A DNA stretch of 64,000 nucleotides, from assembly GCF_003258605.2 (NCBI RefSeq), contig NZ_CP031264.1:4650001-4714000 (forward strand), read 5' to 3'. This stretch comes from Peterkaempfera bronchialis (lineage in GTDB: Bacteria; Actinomycetota; Actinomycetes; Streptomycetales; Streptomycetaceae). Every line of letters begins with the position of its first letter. Positions within the stretch are counted from its first letter, which is position 1. Positions 63,758 to 64,000 of this stretch are shown in pieces. The translations under genes were made by a program, and so were the position numbers. The notes below the pieces were generated by a model. The model saw only the letters and a list, made by a program, of their open reading frames with translations, was not told the origin of the DNA and did no database searches.

Positions 63758-64000
63758 ATGGTGGGCCCGGGCGAAGCAGAGCAGTCGCAGTACCCGAGCC
63801 CGGGCTTCCCGGAGGAGTTCGCCCGGGACGAGCTGGAGGTGGCCTTCTTCGACCGGCTGGCCGCCCCCGCCGTCGACGAGGTGCGGCTGCCGGCGCGGCC
63901 CGAGTCGGCGGCCGAGGCGCGGCGGCTGACCCTCTCCGTGCTGGAGCTCTGGGGCCTGGTCCAGCAGCGGGAGGCGGCCGAGCAGTTGGTCGGCGAGCTG
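63758..64000 (+). CDS. Start of a gene cut by the window edge, possibly an ATP-binding regulatory protein
   Basis: The open frame begins MVGPGEAEQSQYPSPGFPEEF and runs 81 codons to the window end without a stop. It ends in ARRLTLSVLELWGLVQQREAAEQLVGEL, which resembles the first helix of the HATPase-type regulatory proteins common in Streptomyces (LVGELVGNAVRH would be expected next). The ATP-binding motifs lie outside the window, so this is a tentative guess. An in-frame ATG at 63749 is an alternative start. Confidence 0.55.
   Translation, partial: MVGPGEAEQSQYPSPGFPEEFARDELEVAFFDRLAAPAVDEVRLPARPESAAEARRLTLSVLELWGLVQQREAAEQLVGEL

Overview
The window is very GC-rich actinobacterial DNA with no rRNA, tRNA, CRISPR array, transposase or phage gene that I can recognise. 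It contains the apical-growth coiled-coil genes scy and filP, adenosylcobalamin-dependent isobutyryl-CoA mutase, the GlgE glucan pathway, many GTG starts, ATGA/GTGA/TGATG gene junctions and many Streptomyces-type protein families. The source is therefore most likely a member of the Streptomycetaceae and a core-chromosome region. The genus (Streptomyces, Kitasatospora or Streptacidiphilus) cannot be settled from the sequence alone.

Layout. 1-2.4 kb: a small conserved protein, a luciferase-like (LLM) oxidoreductase with an unusual linker, and a small putative zinc-ribbon protein. 2.4-6.1 kb: two paralogous ABC-2 permease/ATPase pairs on the minus strand. 6.3-11.4 kb: filP and scy, the tip-growth cytoskeleton genes. 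11.9-15.3 kb: methylmalonyl-CoA epimerase, a thiolase and the mutase chaperone MeaB. 15.3-24.8 kb: a MarR regulator, three overlapping AIM24-family genes, two DUF3817 genes, a thiamine-binding-type protein, a secreted M4 metalloprotease, a second MarR regulator, icmA under a large inverted-repeat operator, and a TetR regulator. 25.3-29.7 kb: a thioredoxin/TPR co-chaperone and a secreted/membrane trio (DUF6230, DUF6114 and a Pro/Ser-rich exported protein). 29.8-34.8 kb: pyruvate kinase, acetate kinase and phosphotransacetylase. 35.4-40.2 kb: two exported proteins with AWFTD signals around an ER-type signal peptidase, followed by a histidine kinase and a LuxR-type response regulator. 40.3-52.2 kb: glgB, pep2/mak, treS and glgE on the minus strand, with glgP divergent. 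52.3-57.5 kb: a heterodimeric ABC exporter and an ECF sigma/anti-sigma pair. 57.6-59.9 kb: glgX. 60.1-62.8 kb: two tandem lipoprotein L,D-transpeptidases. 62.9-64 kb: an enoyl-CoA hydratase and the start of a further gene cut by the window edge.

How the genes work together. Three themes recur. (1) Acyl-CoA and overflow carbon: thiolase, epimerase, MeaB, IcmA and enoyl-CoA hydratase move C4/C3 acyl units, while Pyk, Pta and AckA link pyruvate, acetyl-CoA and acetate. (2) Storage glucan: TreS, Pep2, GlgE and GlgB build alpha-glucan from trehalose via maltose-1-phosphate, and GlgP and GlgX take it apart. (3) Cell envelope and surface: Scy/FilP, two L,D-transpeptidases, the SipW-type signal peptidase with its two likely substrates, the DUF6230/DUF6114 trio and a secreted metalloprotease.

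The best leads for something undescribed are the AWFTD/SipW-type module beside a two-component system, the DUF6230-DUF6114-exported-protein trio, the three-gene AIM24 operon, and a GlgE carrying a 129-residue histone-H1-like N-terminal tail. At the regulatory level, the clearest sites are a 13-bp perfect inverted repeat bracketing the icmA promoter, an ECF promoter (GAACC-N16-CGTAC) seven bases before its own sigma gene, and a series of probable leaderless starts.
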